Assembly (NCBI GenBank): GCA_019261985.1 | Contig: JAFAQY010000131.1 | Span: 31,061-95,060, forward strand | Origin: Bryobacterales bacterium | Lineage (GTDB): Bacteria > Acidobacteriota > Terriglobia > Bryobacterales > Bryobacteraceae | DNA: 64,000 nucleotides | Direction: 5' to 3' | Shown: positions 26,942 through 36,140 of the stretch, piece by piece | Numbering within the stretch: the first letter of the stretch is position 1 | Layout: every line of letters starts with the position of its first letter | The notes under the pieces: generated by a model | The model's database searches: none | What the model saw: the letters and a program-made list of their open reading frames with translations, nothing else | Told to the model about the DNA's origin: nothing | Made by a program: the position numbers and the translations under genes

Positions 26942-27447
26942 GGCTCCTCCTTTTTGATCACCATAACGCTGCGTTCTTGCTAGCGATGACGTTTGAAGAG
27001 CAAATTCCGTTCCATTACGTAAATTCAACATAATGTTGTCCCGTTTTTTTGGAGACTCTAACCAATAGATGAGAACTGGTAACAACAGCGTTAGGTGAGC
27101 AATTTTGTAAGTTTGATACTTTTGGACTTTTGTTTCGATATAGATCGAATAAAAACCATTGCCGGCCGGAGTGTATACCGGGTTTCAGCCCAGGCGCCGC
27201 TAAAGCCCACTTCACCTGACATCGATCACTGCTTACCGGGCGGATCGCGGGCTTACCCGATACCATCATTTTTGGCCTGCCATCTCCGCTACAATAATTC
27301 CAATCGGCCGTGTCCTCGTGCGAAACGGTCGTGCGTGGGCTTCGTTGACCGCAAGAATCGGTAGTAACCTACCAGAGACCGCGCTCAACGCAGCGCCGCG
27401 GGGGCGGTTTTTGGCGAATTTAGGATCCCGCGGCGTCCTGTGCGCTA
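26942..27447. other. 506-bp divergent intergenic region
   Basis: This is the only gap over 300 bp without a convincing gene. It separates the divergent arylsulfotransferase-like and transglutaminase genes and must hold both promoters. The middle (27005-27160) is distinctly AT-richer than its surroundings. At 27026-27038 there is a perfect palindrome CAACAT-A-ATGTTG, a possible operator. TTGATA at 27113 and TATAGA at 27139 resemble promoter boxes, but the 20-nt spacing is poor, so I do not call a promoter. The right part (27179-27210) contains GGGTTTCAGCCC, similar to decayed palindromic repeats. Short frames here show no protein-like features. Confidence 0.6.
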
Positions 27448-30400
27448 ATGCCCGTACGAGTCGCCCTCACTCACAAAACGACTTACACTTACGACCGGTT
27501 AGTCCGCCTTTCGCCGCAGATCGTCCGTTTGCGGCCGGCTCCGCATTGCCGGACGAATGTCCTGGCCTATTCGCTGAAGGTCGAGCCGAAGCCGCACTTT
27601 CTCAATTGGCAACAAGACCCCCACAGTAATTTCCTGGCGCGCGTGGTTTTCCCGGAGCGCGTGCCTTTCTTCTCCGTCAGCGTGGACTTGCTTGCCGAAA
27701 TGAAGGTCATTAATCCGTTCGACTTCTTCCTCGAGCCGCAGGCGGAGAAGTTTCCATTCAAATACGACGGTTGGCTGGGGCGCGAACTGGCTCCCTTCCT
27801 CGAAACCGGGCCGCCGGGGCCGCGGTTGTCGAGTTATTTGAAAGATATCGATGTAAGCGAACGGGGCACGATGGATTTTCTGGTGCAGCTCAATCAAACG
27901 CTGCAAAACAAAATCCGATATTTGATCCGCATGGAACCCGGAGTTCAGTCGAGCGAAGAGACATTAACTCTGGCAAGCGGTTCTTGCCGCGACACGGCAT
28001 GGCTGCTGGTCGATATTCTCCGCAATTTGGGCCTTGCCGCGCGGTTTGTCTCCGGTTATTTGATTCAGTTGAAGCCTGATAACAAGCCCCTTGACGGACC
28101 CGCGGGCCCCGAGCGCGACTTCACCGATCTTCACGCCTGGACGGAAGTTTATCTGCCCGGCGCGGGCTGGATCGGCCTGGATCCTACATCGGGCCTACTT
28201 GCGGGCGAAGGCCACCTCCCGCTGGCGGCCACGCCCGATCCCGCTTCGGCCGCTCCGGTAAGCGGACGTGTGGATGAATGCGAAGTGCGGTTTGCGCATG
28301 AGATGTCGATCGTGCGCATCCACGAAGACCCTCGCGTGACCCTACCCTATACCGATCGACAATGGCAACACATAGACGCGCTCGGCGAGCGAATCGACCA
28401 AGATATTTCGCGCCACGATATACGGCTGACAATGGGCGGTGAGCCAACCTTCATCTCCATCGACAACATGGACGGCGAAGAATGGAACACGGCCGCGCTG
28501 GGCCCGGAAAAACGATTGCTGGCTGAGCGGCTTCTCGATCGATTGCGGGAGCGATTCGCTCCGGGCGGACTGCTGCACTACGGCGAGGGGAAATGGTATC
28601 CCGGCGAGCCGTTGCCGCGGTGGGCGCTGACTTGTTACTGGCGCGCGGATAGCGTGCCGTTATGGCTTGACCGGTCGCTGCTGGCGCGGGCCGGCGATAA
28701 GAGCAATTTTGGAGCTCTGGATGCCCGCCACTTCGCGGAAACGCTGGCGCGTCGCTTGCGCCTTGACCCGGAGAACGTAAATCCGGCGTTTGAAGATCCT
28801 CTTTATCATTTGCAGAAAGAGCGGCAGTTGCCCGTGAATGTCGATCCCGTCGACAATCGCCTGAATAATGCGGAGGATCGCGAGCGGTTGCGGCGCGTTT
28901 TCGAGCGGGGGCTGGAGACGCCTTCTGGAATGGTGTTGCCGCTGCAACGTGGATGGGGCTTGAATGGGCCTGAGTGGCAAACCGGATTGTGGATGCTGCG
29001 CGGGCAGCATCTCTATCTAATACCCGGCGACTCGCCCCTCGGCTTGCGCTTGCCGCTTCCTAGTCTTCCGTGGGTGTCGCCGGAGGAGGCGCCGCAGTTT
29101 TATCCCGTAGACCCGATGGTCAATCGCGGTTCGCTGCCCGCGCCCGTGCGGCATCTTCCGATGGATCTTCCCGCGCTGCAATCGCGCGGCCGTCGCGAGC
29201 GCGATCGTAAGCCGCGGACGGGCGAATCCGCGCCTTGGATTGTGCGCACGGCTTTGTGCGTCGAGCCGCGTGACGGCCGCCTGCATATATTCATGCCGCC
29301 GCTCGAGAATGCGGAAGATTACATCGATCTGCTCGCGGCCATCGAAGACACGGCCGGGCATCTCGAAATCCCGGTGGTGATCGAAGGCTACACGCCTCCC
29401 TGCGATCCGCGATTGAAACAGATCAAAGTCACGCCCGATCCAGGCGTGATCGAGGTGAACATTCATCCGTCGCAGAACTGGTGCGAACTGGTCGCGAATA
29501 CGACGGCCTTGTATGAAGACGCGAGGCAGGTGCGGCTGGGCGCCGAGAAGTTTATGCTGGATGGCCGCCACACCGGGACCGGGGGCGGCAATCATTTTGT
29601 GCTGGGAGCAGCCACTCCGTCCGACAGCCCCTTCCTGCGGCGGCCGGATTTGTTGCGCAGCATGATCGGGTACTGGTTGAATCACCCGTCGCTGTCCTAT
29701 GTGTTCTCGACCATCTTCATCGGCCCAACATCGCAAGCGCCGCGCGTGGACGAAACTCGGGCCGACAGTCTCTACGAGTTGGAGATCGCATTCGGGCAGA
29801 TTCCCGATCCAGATACCGGCAATTGTCCGCCATGGCTGGTGGATCGCATTTTCCGTCACATCCTGACCGACGTTGCAGGCAATACACATCGCGCCGAATT
29901 TTGCGTCGACAAGCTTTATTCGCCGGATTCAGCGTCAGGCCGGCTGGGCCTGCTGGAACTGCGCGGCTTCGAAATGCCGCCGCATGCGCGGATGAGCCTG
30001 ACGCAACAATTGCTGGTGCGCGGGTTAATCGCGTGGTTTTGGCGGCAACCATATCGATGCCCGCCTATCCACTGGGGCACGCGGCTGCACGATCAGTTCA
30101 TGCTGCCGCATTTTACGGCGCGCGATTTTCGCGACGTTTTGGACGATTTGAGCGGCGCGGGATACGCCTTCGATGCCGAATGGTTCGCGCCGCATTTCGA
30201 GTTCCGGTATCCCGTCTTCGGCGCGGCGCATCACTCCGGAATCGATATCGAAATCCGCCAGGCCACGGAGCCTTGGTACGTGCTGGGCGAAGAAGGCAGC
30301 GCGGGCGGCACTACCCGGTACGTCGATTCTTCCGTGGAGCGCGTGCAGGTAAAGGTCAACGGGTTGACGGGTGACCGCTATGTGGTGACATGCAACGGCC

Positions 30401-30777
30401 GGCGGGCGCCATTACATGCAACCGGGCAGCACGATGAGTGGGTTGCCGGAGTCCGCTACCGCGCATGGCAGCCGCCGTCGTGCCTGCATCCCACCATTCC
30501 CGTTCACACGCCACTGGTGTTCGATATTGTCGATACGTGGACCGGCCGCTCCGTCGGTGGCTGTACATATCACGTCGCGCATCCGGCCGGACGCAATTTC
30601 GTCACGTTTCCGGTGAATGCGAACGAAGCCGAAGCACGCCGCGGCGCGCGCTTCTTCCCGCATGGCCACACGCCGGGCCCAATGGAAGTACCTCGAAGAG
30701 AGGAGAATCCCGAGTTCCCGCTGACACTGGATTTGAGAAGAAGTAGGACAAGCTTTAGCTTGTCCGGGACAAGCTGA
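27448..30777 (+). CDS. Transglutaminase-like / DUF2126 two-part protein
   Basis: This 1109-residue cytosolic protein has two parts. Residues 1-290 hold a bacterial transglutaminase N-domain and a papain-like core with the complete triad C180 (GSGSCRDTAW), H229 (DLHAWTEVYLPG) and D245 (GLDPTSG). From about 300 to 1090 is a DUF2126 region, with GGEPTFISID, GKWYPGEPLPRW, TGTGGGNHFVLGA, LRGFEMPPHARMSL and HFEFRYP. This architecture is widespread and often lies near glutamate-cysteine ligase-like or circularly permuted ATP-grasp proteins; its reaction is unknown, with peptide cleavage or ligation suspected. The last ten residues (RTSFSLSGTS) are encoded by a family-B repeat and replace the natural end after LTLDLRRS. 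Confidence 0.9.
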   Translation: MPVRVALTHKTTYTYDRLVRLSPQIVRLRPAPHCRTNVLAYSLKVEPKPHFLNWQQDPHSNFLARVVFPERVPFFSVSVDLLAEMKVINPFDFFLEPQAEKFPFKYDGWLGRELAPFLETGPPGPRLSSYLKDIDVSERGTMDFLVQLNQTLQNKIRYLIRMEPGVQSSEETLTLASGSCRDTAWLLVDILRNLGLAARFVSGYLIQLKPDNKPLDGPAGPERDFTDLHAWTEVYLPGAGWIGLDPTSGLLAGEGHLPLAATPDPASAAPVSGRVDECEVRFAHEMSIVRIHEDPRVTLPYTDRQWQHIDALGERIDQDISRHDIRLTMGGEPTFISIDNMDGEEWNTAALGPEKRLLAERLLDRLRERFAPGGLLHYGEGKWYPGEPLPRWALTCYWRADSVPLWLDRSLLARAGDKSNFGALDARHFAETLARRLRLDPENVNPAFEDPLYHLQKERQLPVNVDPVDNRLNNAEDRERLRRVFERGLETPSGMVLPLQRGWGLNGPEWQTGLWMLRGQHLYLIPGDSPLGLRLPLPSLPWVSPEEAPQFYPVDPMVNRGSLPAPVRHLPMDLPALQSRGRRERDRKPRTGESAPWIVRTALCVEPRDGRLHIFMPPLENAEDYIDLLAAIEDTAGHLEIPVVIEGYTPPCDPRLKQIKVTPDPGVIEVNIHPSQNWCELVANTTALYEDARQVRLGAEKFMLDGRHTGTGGGNHFVLGAATPSDSPFLRRPDLLRSMIGYWLNHPSLSYVFSTIFIGPTSQAPRVDETRADSLYELEIAFGQIPDPDTGNCPPWLVDRIFRHILTDVAGNTHRAEFCVDKLYSPDSASGRLGLLELRGFEMPPHARMSLTQQLLVRGLIAWFWRQPYRCPPIHWGTRLHDQFMLPHFTARDFRDVLDDLSGAGYAFDAEWFAPHFEFRYPVFGAAHHSGIDIEIRQATEPWYVLGEEGSAGGTTRYVDSSVERVQVKVNGLTGDRYVVTCNGRRAPLHATGQHDEWVAGVRYRAWQPPSCLHPTIPVHTPLVFDIVDTWTGRSVGGCTYHVAHPAGRNFVTFPVNANEAEARRGARFFPHGHTPGPMEVPRREENPEFPLTLDLRRSRTSFSLSGTS

Positions 30778-30789
30778 AACTTGTCCTAC
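30743..30789. repeat. Double family-B palindrome at a convergent gene junction
   Basis: Two nested hairpins, GGACAAGCT-tt-AGCTTGTCC and GGGACAAGCTGAAACTTGTCC-type, are bounded by GTAGGAC at the left and GTCCTAC at the right. The repeat supplies the TGA stop of the DUF2126 gene (30775-30777) and, on the other strand, the TAG stop of malQ (30786-30788). It is well placed to act as a bidirectional transcription barrier. Confidence 0.85.
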
Positions 30790-32846
30790 CGCCCCGCGCG
30801 CTTGACCTCGGCGCGGAACTTTTCCGCGATCCCGGCCATCTCCTCCACGCTCACCTTCATCTTCCGCCGCCAGTTCGGATATTGCCAGGTGCTTGCGGGC
30901 AGGTTTTGCTGGTTCGTCTCACCGGTCAAATCTTCCTGATTGACAATCGCCACGGCGCAGCGCGTGGAAAGCACGAATCCGAGCGGATCGTTCTCGAAAC
31001 CAGCATTGGCAAGCGCATCGCGAAGCCGCCGGATTTCGAGTTCGCGCGCGGCACACTGCTCCTGATAAGCTTTTTCGTCGATCAAACCCGCTTCGCGCCG
31101 GGCTTGGATATCCCGGCCCGTGAAAAAGCCGGCGGGCGTGGGTAAATCGTGTGTTGTGGTGGATACGGCGGTCTGCGGCGGATACTCCCACGGAGAGCGA
31201 AAGCCGCCGCCGTTTCGCTCGAACCAAAGCAATCTGTAGCCGAGTATTCCTTCGGCAGCGAGGGCGTGGCGAATCTCCTCCTCCACCGTTCCCAAATCCT
31301 CGCCGATCACGACAAAACCATTACGCACGCTTTCGAGCGCGAGTACGCCGAGCCATTCTTCGGCACGGTCTCGAACGTAGGCTCCATCGGCGGTTTCGAG
31401 CTGTTCCGGAATCCAATACAAACGAAAGAAGCGCATCACGTGATCCAGGCGCAGCGCGCCGCCGTGCCTTGCGCAATGCCGGATGATCTGCGCGAATAGT
31501 TCGTATCCGTTGGCGCGGTGAGCCTGGGAGTTGGGAGGAGGGAAGCCCCAATCCTGACCGTTGGGCGCGAAGTCGTCGGGTGGCGCCCCGACCCGGCAAC
31601 CTGTGATGAAGTATTCACGGCCGGCCCAGAGGTCCCCGCCGAGGCGATCCGTCGCGAGCGCGAAATCGTGATATAAGCCGATCTTCATTCCACGCGAGAG
31701 CGCGTGCGCTTGCGCTTCGGCAAGCTGCTGGTCGAGCACCCATTGCAGAAACTTGAAGAACAGCACGCGCTTGGCCTGTTGCCGCGCAAACTCGGCGACC
31801 TCGGACGAGCGCGGGTCCTGGTATTGCGCGGGCCATTGCGTCCACACCCAGACGTTCGCGTCGCGCCGGTGCATCTCCTCATCCAGCGCGCAGTAAACTG
31901 CCCAGGCCTGGAGCATATCGCCTTCCGCGTTTATGTACGCGTCGAACTCCGGCGAGCCGCCCGCGGCAAGAAAGCCTTCGAAGGCGCCCGCGAGCGCGGT
32001 CGTTTTCACTTGCGCCACACGCTCATATTCGACAAATTCGCTCGCCCGGAGCGCCTCGATTTCTTCGAACAGCGATGGATCGTTCCGGTATCCCGGCGCC
32101 CGCTCGACATCGATATAGAGAAAATTCCGGTACAGCAAACTGAGCGGCGAATATGGGCTGGTATTGAACGGTTGGCGATTGGCGATCGCATGCAAGGGAT
32201 TCAGCGCGATGAATTCGGCTCCCGCGGGCGCGAAAGCGTCGATGACGGTCTTCACATCGGTGATATCGCCGGCGCCCCAATTGCGGCCCGAACGCAATCC
32301 GAACAAACTCACGGCCAGCCCCGCCATTCGCGATCCGGCTTCATGCGCCCGTTTCGGGCAGACGATGAATCGTGTCTCGCCGAAAACTTGAAGGTCCGGC
32401 GGATTCATCCAATACACACGCAAGCGATGATAGCCCAGCCGCAGCGGCTTCGGCATCGGGACGCGCTTCTCCACGAACTCCCCCGTGCGCCGCGTTTCGG
32501 CAAGCTGGGGCAGCCAAAACCAGAAATGCTGAAGCTCGCCGCCTTCCCACTCGATCTCAAATTTTACGGACGAGCCATCGCGAGCCGCGGGAAGGCGAAA
32601 TGGAAACTCGGGAGTGTCGTCGCGAACAACCATAACCGGATCGAACGGCGAAGACCACTCTCGAACGGATTGCTCGTGCAAATAGCGCTCGATCTGTTCG
32701 GACGATTCCGTTGGGACGCCGTGTGCGGCGAGGATCAGCTCCAAACACCTCTTGGAAACGGCGATTTTCCGGCCTAAGACGTCGATGTATTCCGGTTGGA
32801 TGCCGTGGTGCGCGGCGGCTTTGGCGAGAGCGTCCCGGAGGTCCAA
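30786..32846 (-). CDS. malQ: 4-alpha-glucanotransferase (amylomaltase, GH77)
   Basis: MalQ transfers alpha-1,4-glucan segments between maltodextrins in the cytosol, supporting glycogen and maltose turnover. This 686-residue protein has the GH77 catalytic set: nucleophile D468 (LRLDHVMRFFR), acid/base E516 (VIGEDLG) and D567 (TTHDLPTP), plus NWGAGDITDV and NTSPYSPLS. A roughly 170-residue N-terminal extension, including a beta-sandwich-like stretch, puts it in the longer MalQ class. The start must be TTG at 32846 or later, because an in-frame TAG immediately precedes it; no clear ribosome site is visible. It follows the PBP gene by 42 nt on the same strand. The TAG stop lies in a family-B repeat. 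Confidence 0.95.
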   Translation of the reverse strand: MDLRDALAKAAAHHGIQPEYIDVLGRKIAVSKRCLELILAAHGVPTESSEQIERYLHEQSVREWSSPFDPVMVVRDDTPEFPFRLPAARDGSSVKFEIEWEGGELQHFWFWLPQLAETRRTGEFVEKRVPMPKPLRLGYHRLRVYWMNPPDLQVFGETRFIVCPKRAHEAGSRMAGLAVSLFGLRSGRNWGAGDITDVKTVIDAFAPAGAEFIALNPLHAIANRQPFNTSPYSPLSLLYRNFLYIDVERAPGYRNDPSLFEEIEALRASEFVEYERVAQVKTTALAGAFEGFLAAGGSPEFDAYINAEGDMLQAWAVYCALDEEMHRRDANVWVWTQWPAQYQDPRSSEVAEFARQQAKRVLFFKFLQWVLDQQLAEAQAHALSRGMKIGLYHDFALATDRLGGDLWAGREYFITGCRVGAPPDDFAPNGQDWGFPPPNSQAHRANGYELFAQIIRHCARHGGALRLDHVMRFFRLYWIPEQLETADGAYVRDRAEEWLGVLALESVRNGFVVIGEDLGTVEEEIRHALAAEGILGYRLLWFERNGGGFRSPWEYPPQTAVSTTTHDLPTPAGFFTGRDIQARREAGLIDEKAYQEQCAARELEIRRLRDALANAGFENDPLGFVLSTRCAVAIVNQEDLTGETNQQNLPASTWQYPNWRRKMKVSVEEMAGIAEKFRAEVKRAGR

Positions 32847-32888
32847 CTATTCAGTTTAGAGGCAGAAGGCACCGCGGGCTGCTCCCCC

Positions 32889-35204
32889 CTACGGAATGGC
32901 CGCCAATCCCCGCACATGCAAATGGCAGAATTGCGACGGCTGCGTGCCCGCTATGAAATATTCGCGGCGGACCTTCGGACAATCCGGAGTCGCAAGCTCG
33001 CCGGAATCGATATCGATGGCCGCGCTCGCTAATCCGCTCGGCGGCTGAAACGGCTGTGGATTCGAATACGCGCTGTGCTGGTGGGCTCGCTTCATGAATT
33101 CCGTCCAGATCGGCAGCGCCGTTTTCGCGCCCGTCAGCTTGATATCCCGGTTGTCGTCGAAACCCACCCATACTACGCAAATAAGCTTCGATGTAAACCC
33201 GGCAAACCACCCGTCGCGCGAAGAACCCGTTTTCCCCGCGGCGGGAAGAGTGAACCCTCGCGTGCGGACCTCCCACCCCGTCCCGGAAGTGACGACGTCC
33301 TGCATCAAATTCAGCACCAGGTACGCGGCGCGCGGATCGATAGCGGGCTGCCCCTGGGGGCTCGATTCGAAAACCGGCGAGGAATCGGCATTGCGAATGG
33401 ACTGGACGAGATACGGCTTCATGAACTGCCCGCTATCCGCGAAGATCGTGTAAGCGCCTGCGACTTCGAGAGGTGTAACGTCGTAAGAACCCAGCGCCAT
33501 CGCCGGCGATGCCTGCACATCGTTCAGCCCCGCGGCGTGAGCTACGCGCGCCACTTTGTCATATCCCGTCATTTGCGCCACCTTCACCGCGGGAACGTTC
33601 AGTGAATGCACTAACGCATACCGAAGAGTAACCGGACCTTCAATGCCGCTCTCGAAATCCGAGGGCTGATACGTCTTTCCGTTGAACAAGAACGCAGTGG
33701 GCTCGTCGTCGACGGTGGTGGCCGGCGTGATCACCTGTCCACCTTTGTTGAGGGCCGACCCGAAAGCGGCGGCATATACGAACGGCTTAAAGGACGATCC
33801 CGGCTGCCGTTTTGCGAGCGCGCGATTTAGCTGGCTGGTGTTATAGCTCCGGCCGCCGATTACCGCCTTCACCGCTCCGGTTTGCGTATCCAGCGCGACC
33901 AGCGCAGCCTGGACCAGCGGCGTCTCGCCGGTACCGTAATTCTTCCACCGTTTTCGCATCTCACGGTCGGTCTCCTGGATACCCACCCGCATCGCTTCCA
34001 CCGCATCGCGCTGCAAATCCATATCGAGCGTTGTGTAGACGCGGTATCCATTGTTCTGAAAATCGTAATCCCCGAAATCGTTCTGCAGGCTCTCATGGGC
34101 CAAATCGACGAAATACGGAGCGTCGCTGGTATCCGTTGCTCCCCGAATCACATGTAGCGGCGCACTCACCGCAGCCTGATATTCCTGCGCGGTGATGAAT
34201 CCATCCTGCTGCATCGAGTTCAGGATCACGTCGCGCCGCGCCTTGGCGCGTTCCGGATAAAAAAACGGATTGCGCGTGGCCGGCGCCTGAATGAGGCCGG
34301 CGAGAAGAGCAGCCTCGGGAAGCGTCACTTGGCTGAGGTCCTTGCCAAAATAGAGCTCGCTGGCTTTTGCAAAGCCACGGATGCCAAAGCTGCCGACATG
34401 CCCCAGATAGATGGTGCTCGCGTAATCGCCGAAGATTTGTTGCTTGCTGAGCGTCTGCTCCAAATGCATCGTGATCAGCGTTTCCGGGATTTTGCGGCGC
34501 CACCCTCGCTCCGGCCCCAGCCATAGCGTACGCGCAAGTTGCTGCGTGATGGTCGAAGCTCCCTGCACATTGCGGTGTTCCTTAAGGTCCACCCAAATCG
34601 CGCGCAGAATGCGAACCGCATCAAAGCCCGAATGCCGGAAGAAACGTTTATCTTCCGCCGCTAGAACGGCATTGACCATCACCTTTGGAATCGCGTTGAA
34701 CGGCACGACCAGCCGTTTTTCGCGCGTGTGATCGAAAACGTTCGTGACCGGCTCGGGCTCGAGCGCATATTGCGCCCTAGAGCCGCCGGATTTCAGAGAA
34801 CTGATCTGAGCGACGCGCCCATTTTCGACTCGAATTACTGCGCTCTCTTGGTTATAGGCGTCCCGGCCCGGGTGAATCTCAATCGCACTACGCAGGAGCT
34901 TGTACCACCCCAACGCGTTGTCCCTGGAATCGGAGTACCCGCCGCGGCGCAACTGTTGGGCAATCGTTTCCGGCCGCGCGGCGTCTCCTTGTGCGAGGAC
35001 CCGCGGAGCCGCGTAAATGGTAGAGCTTTTCGCAAGGCCGCCGTCGCGGAGGGTGGTATCGATAAGGCGGGCGTACTTCAGGTAGTAAACGGCGAACGTG
35101 GCGCTTGCCGCCGCGACCATCAGCAGAGCGAATATAAGAGCCCAATTCTTGCGCAGCGCTCTGAAGATGTAGTTCTGGTTTGTTTTCGGAGACCGATTCG
35201 TCAT
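32889..35204 (-). CDS. Class A penicillin-binding protein, PBP1b-like
   Basis: This bifunctional peptidoglycan synthase has 771 residues. A cytoplasmic tail and one membrane helix (about 21-42) lead into a UB2H-like segment (55-130), as in PBP1b. The GT51 glycosyltransferase has catalytic E184 (AAEDKRFFRHSGFD) and GASTITQQLARTLWL. The transpeptidase has S470-x-x-K473 (PGSSFKPF), the SxN motif in HSLNVPAVK, and KTG in AGKTGSSRDGWFAG. The C-terminal tail has a short Cys pair region (TPDCP, QFCHLH). It polymerises and cross-links glycan strands at the outer face of the inner membrane. The neighbouring malQ is probably co-transcribed without an obvious functional link. Confidence 0.93.
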   Translation of the reverse strand: MTNRSPKTNQNYIFRALRKNWALIFALLMVAAASATFAVYYLKYARLIDTTLRDGGLAKSSTIYAAPRVLAQGDAARPETIAQQLRRGGYSDSRDNALGWYKLLRSAIEIHPGRDAYNQESAVIRVENGRVAQISSLKSGGSRAQYALEPEPVTNVFDHTREKRLVVPFNAIPKVMVNAVLAAEDKRFFRHSGFDAVRILRAIWVDLKEHRNVQGASTITQQLARTLWLGPERGWRRKIPETLITMHLEQTLSKQQIFGDYASTIYLGHVGSFGIRGFAKASELYFGKDLSQVTLPEAALLAGLIQAPATRNPFFYPERAKARRDVILNSMQQDGFITAQEYQAAVSAPLHVIRGATDTSDAPYFVDLAHESLQNDFGDYDFQNNGYRVYTTLDMDLQRDAVEAMRVGIQETDREMRKRWKNYGTGETPLVQAALVALDTQTGAVKAVIGGRSYNTSQLNRALAKRQPGSSFKPFVYAAAFGSALNKGGQVITPATTVDDEPTAFLFNGKTYQPSDFESGIEGPVTLRYALVHSLNVPAVKVAQMTGYDKVARVAHAAGLNDVQASPAMALGSYDVTPLEVAGAYTIFADSGQFMKPYLVQSIRNADSSPVFESSPQGQPAIDPRAAYLVLNLMQDVVTSGTGWEVRTRGFTLPAAGKTGSSRDGWFAGFTSKLICVVWVGFDDNRDIKLTGAKTALPIWTEFMKRAHQHSAYSNPQPFQPPSGLASAAIDIDSGELATPDCPKVRREYFIAGTQPSQFCHLHVRGLAAIP

Positions 35205-35477
35205 CGCTCAACGGCTCGGCTGCGAAGCTCGTAGTACTCTGCCGCAGGATGTCTAATCGGCCGTTCACTCGATAGATATTCTCTGTAAGGGTTCCGTTGC
35301 CGGGAAGAATACGCGAACGACATGAGTCCGCGTTGACGGAAGTAAGCGCCACGCGTCATTGCGAGTTCGTGACGCCTGCCGCTTGTGCAGAATCCAAATA
35401 CGCTTTGGCCCGTGAACTGCAGTTAGCAGCGGAAATCTGGCAATTTGCCGTTGAACATAAGCGAGGAGGTTCACAGG

Positions 35478-36140
35478 ATGCGATCTTCGTGGGACCCCGG
35501 CGTCGCCCTGTCGTCGTGCACGACCTATCCACGACCGGTTATGAATAGGGCCAATGACAGGAACGCCGAGGGTGATCTGATAGACGACGCGCTGCAAGGG
35601 CGCACGGAGGCGTTTGCAGATTTGGTGCAGCCGCACTTGTCAGCATTAACGCGTTTGGCGCGTCTTCGCCTTCGCAGCGAAGCCGAAGCGGAGGATATCG
35701 TTCAACAAGCGGTACTCAGAGCCTTCCGCCACCTCCCGCAGTTCCGCAGGGAAGCCAGCTTTAAAACCTGGCTGTGCGCGATAACATTTCACGAAGTCAG
35801 CCAGTTACATCGAGGCAAGTCCACGAATATGCGCCCGCTTTATGAAGCGCGGGCGTCCCGGATTCCGGATCCGTCCAGCGATCCGGAAGCCCAGTGTCAG
35901 CAGCGCCAGGCCGCCGAGCGCTTGCACCAGGCTCTAACCAGATTGCCCGAAAAGTACCGCTCGGTCATTCAACTACGCGACCTCCGCGAATTAAGCATCG
36001 CCGAGACGGCTCGTTCTCTCTCGGTCACGGCGGCAGTTGTTAAAATTCGTCACCACCGCGCGCGCAAACTGTTGGTCCGCTCTCTGCGCATGCAGACCGG
36101 GCGGATTCACGGCGCGAAGAAAGGTGTGGCCAATGCATAG
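35478..36140 (+). CDS. ECF-type RNA polymerase sigma factor
   Basis: This protein has 220 residues from the ATG at 35478, which has AGGAGG at 8 nt. Sigma region 2 runs about 45-105 (EAFADLVQPHLSALTRLARL, EAEDIVQQAVLRAFRHL, FKTWLCAI) and region 4 about 145-205 (LPEKYRSVIQLRDLRELSIAETARSLSVTAAVVKIRHHRARKLL in pieces). No anti-sigma gene is adjacent; instead its stop overlaps the start of a sugar nucleotidyltransferase by 8 nt (ATGCATAG). Regulation could therefore rely on the response regulators 1.5 kb downstream or on transcription level. A start at 35445 is possible but has no ribosome site. Confidence 0.88.
   Translation: MRSSWDPGVALSSCTTYPRPVMNRANDRNAEGDLIDDALQGRTEAFADLVQPHLSALTRLARLRLRSEAEAEDIVQQAVLRAFRHLPQFRREASFKTWLCAITFHEVSQLHRGKSTNMRPLYEARASRIPDPSSDPEAQCQQRQAAERLHQALTRLPEKYRSVIQLRDLRELSIAETARSLSVTAAVVKIRHHRARKLLVRSLRMQTGRIHGAKKGVANA

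Noticed and set aside
27113..27144. Sigma-70 promoter (TTGATA and TATAGA) for the transglutaminase gene
   Set aside because: The spacing is 20 nt and the boxes are about 300 nt from the start codon; not enough to call.
31704..32777. A 357-codon plus-strand open frame over malQ
   Set aside because: It lies antisense to the GH77 catalytic region and shows no domain or secretion signal; a high-GC shadow frame.
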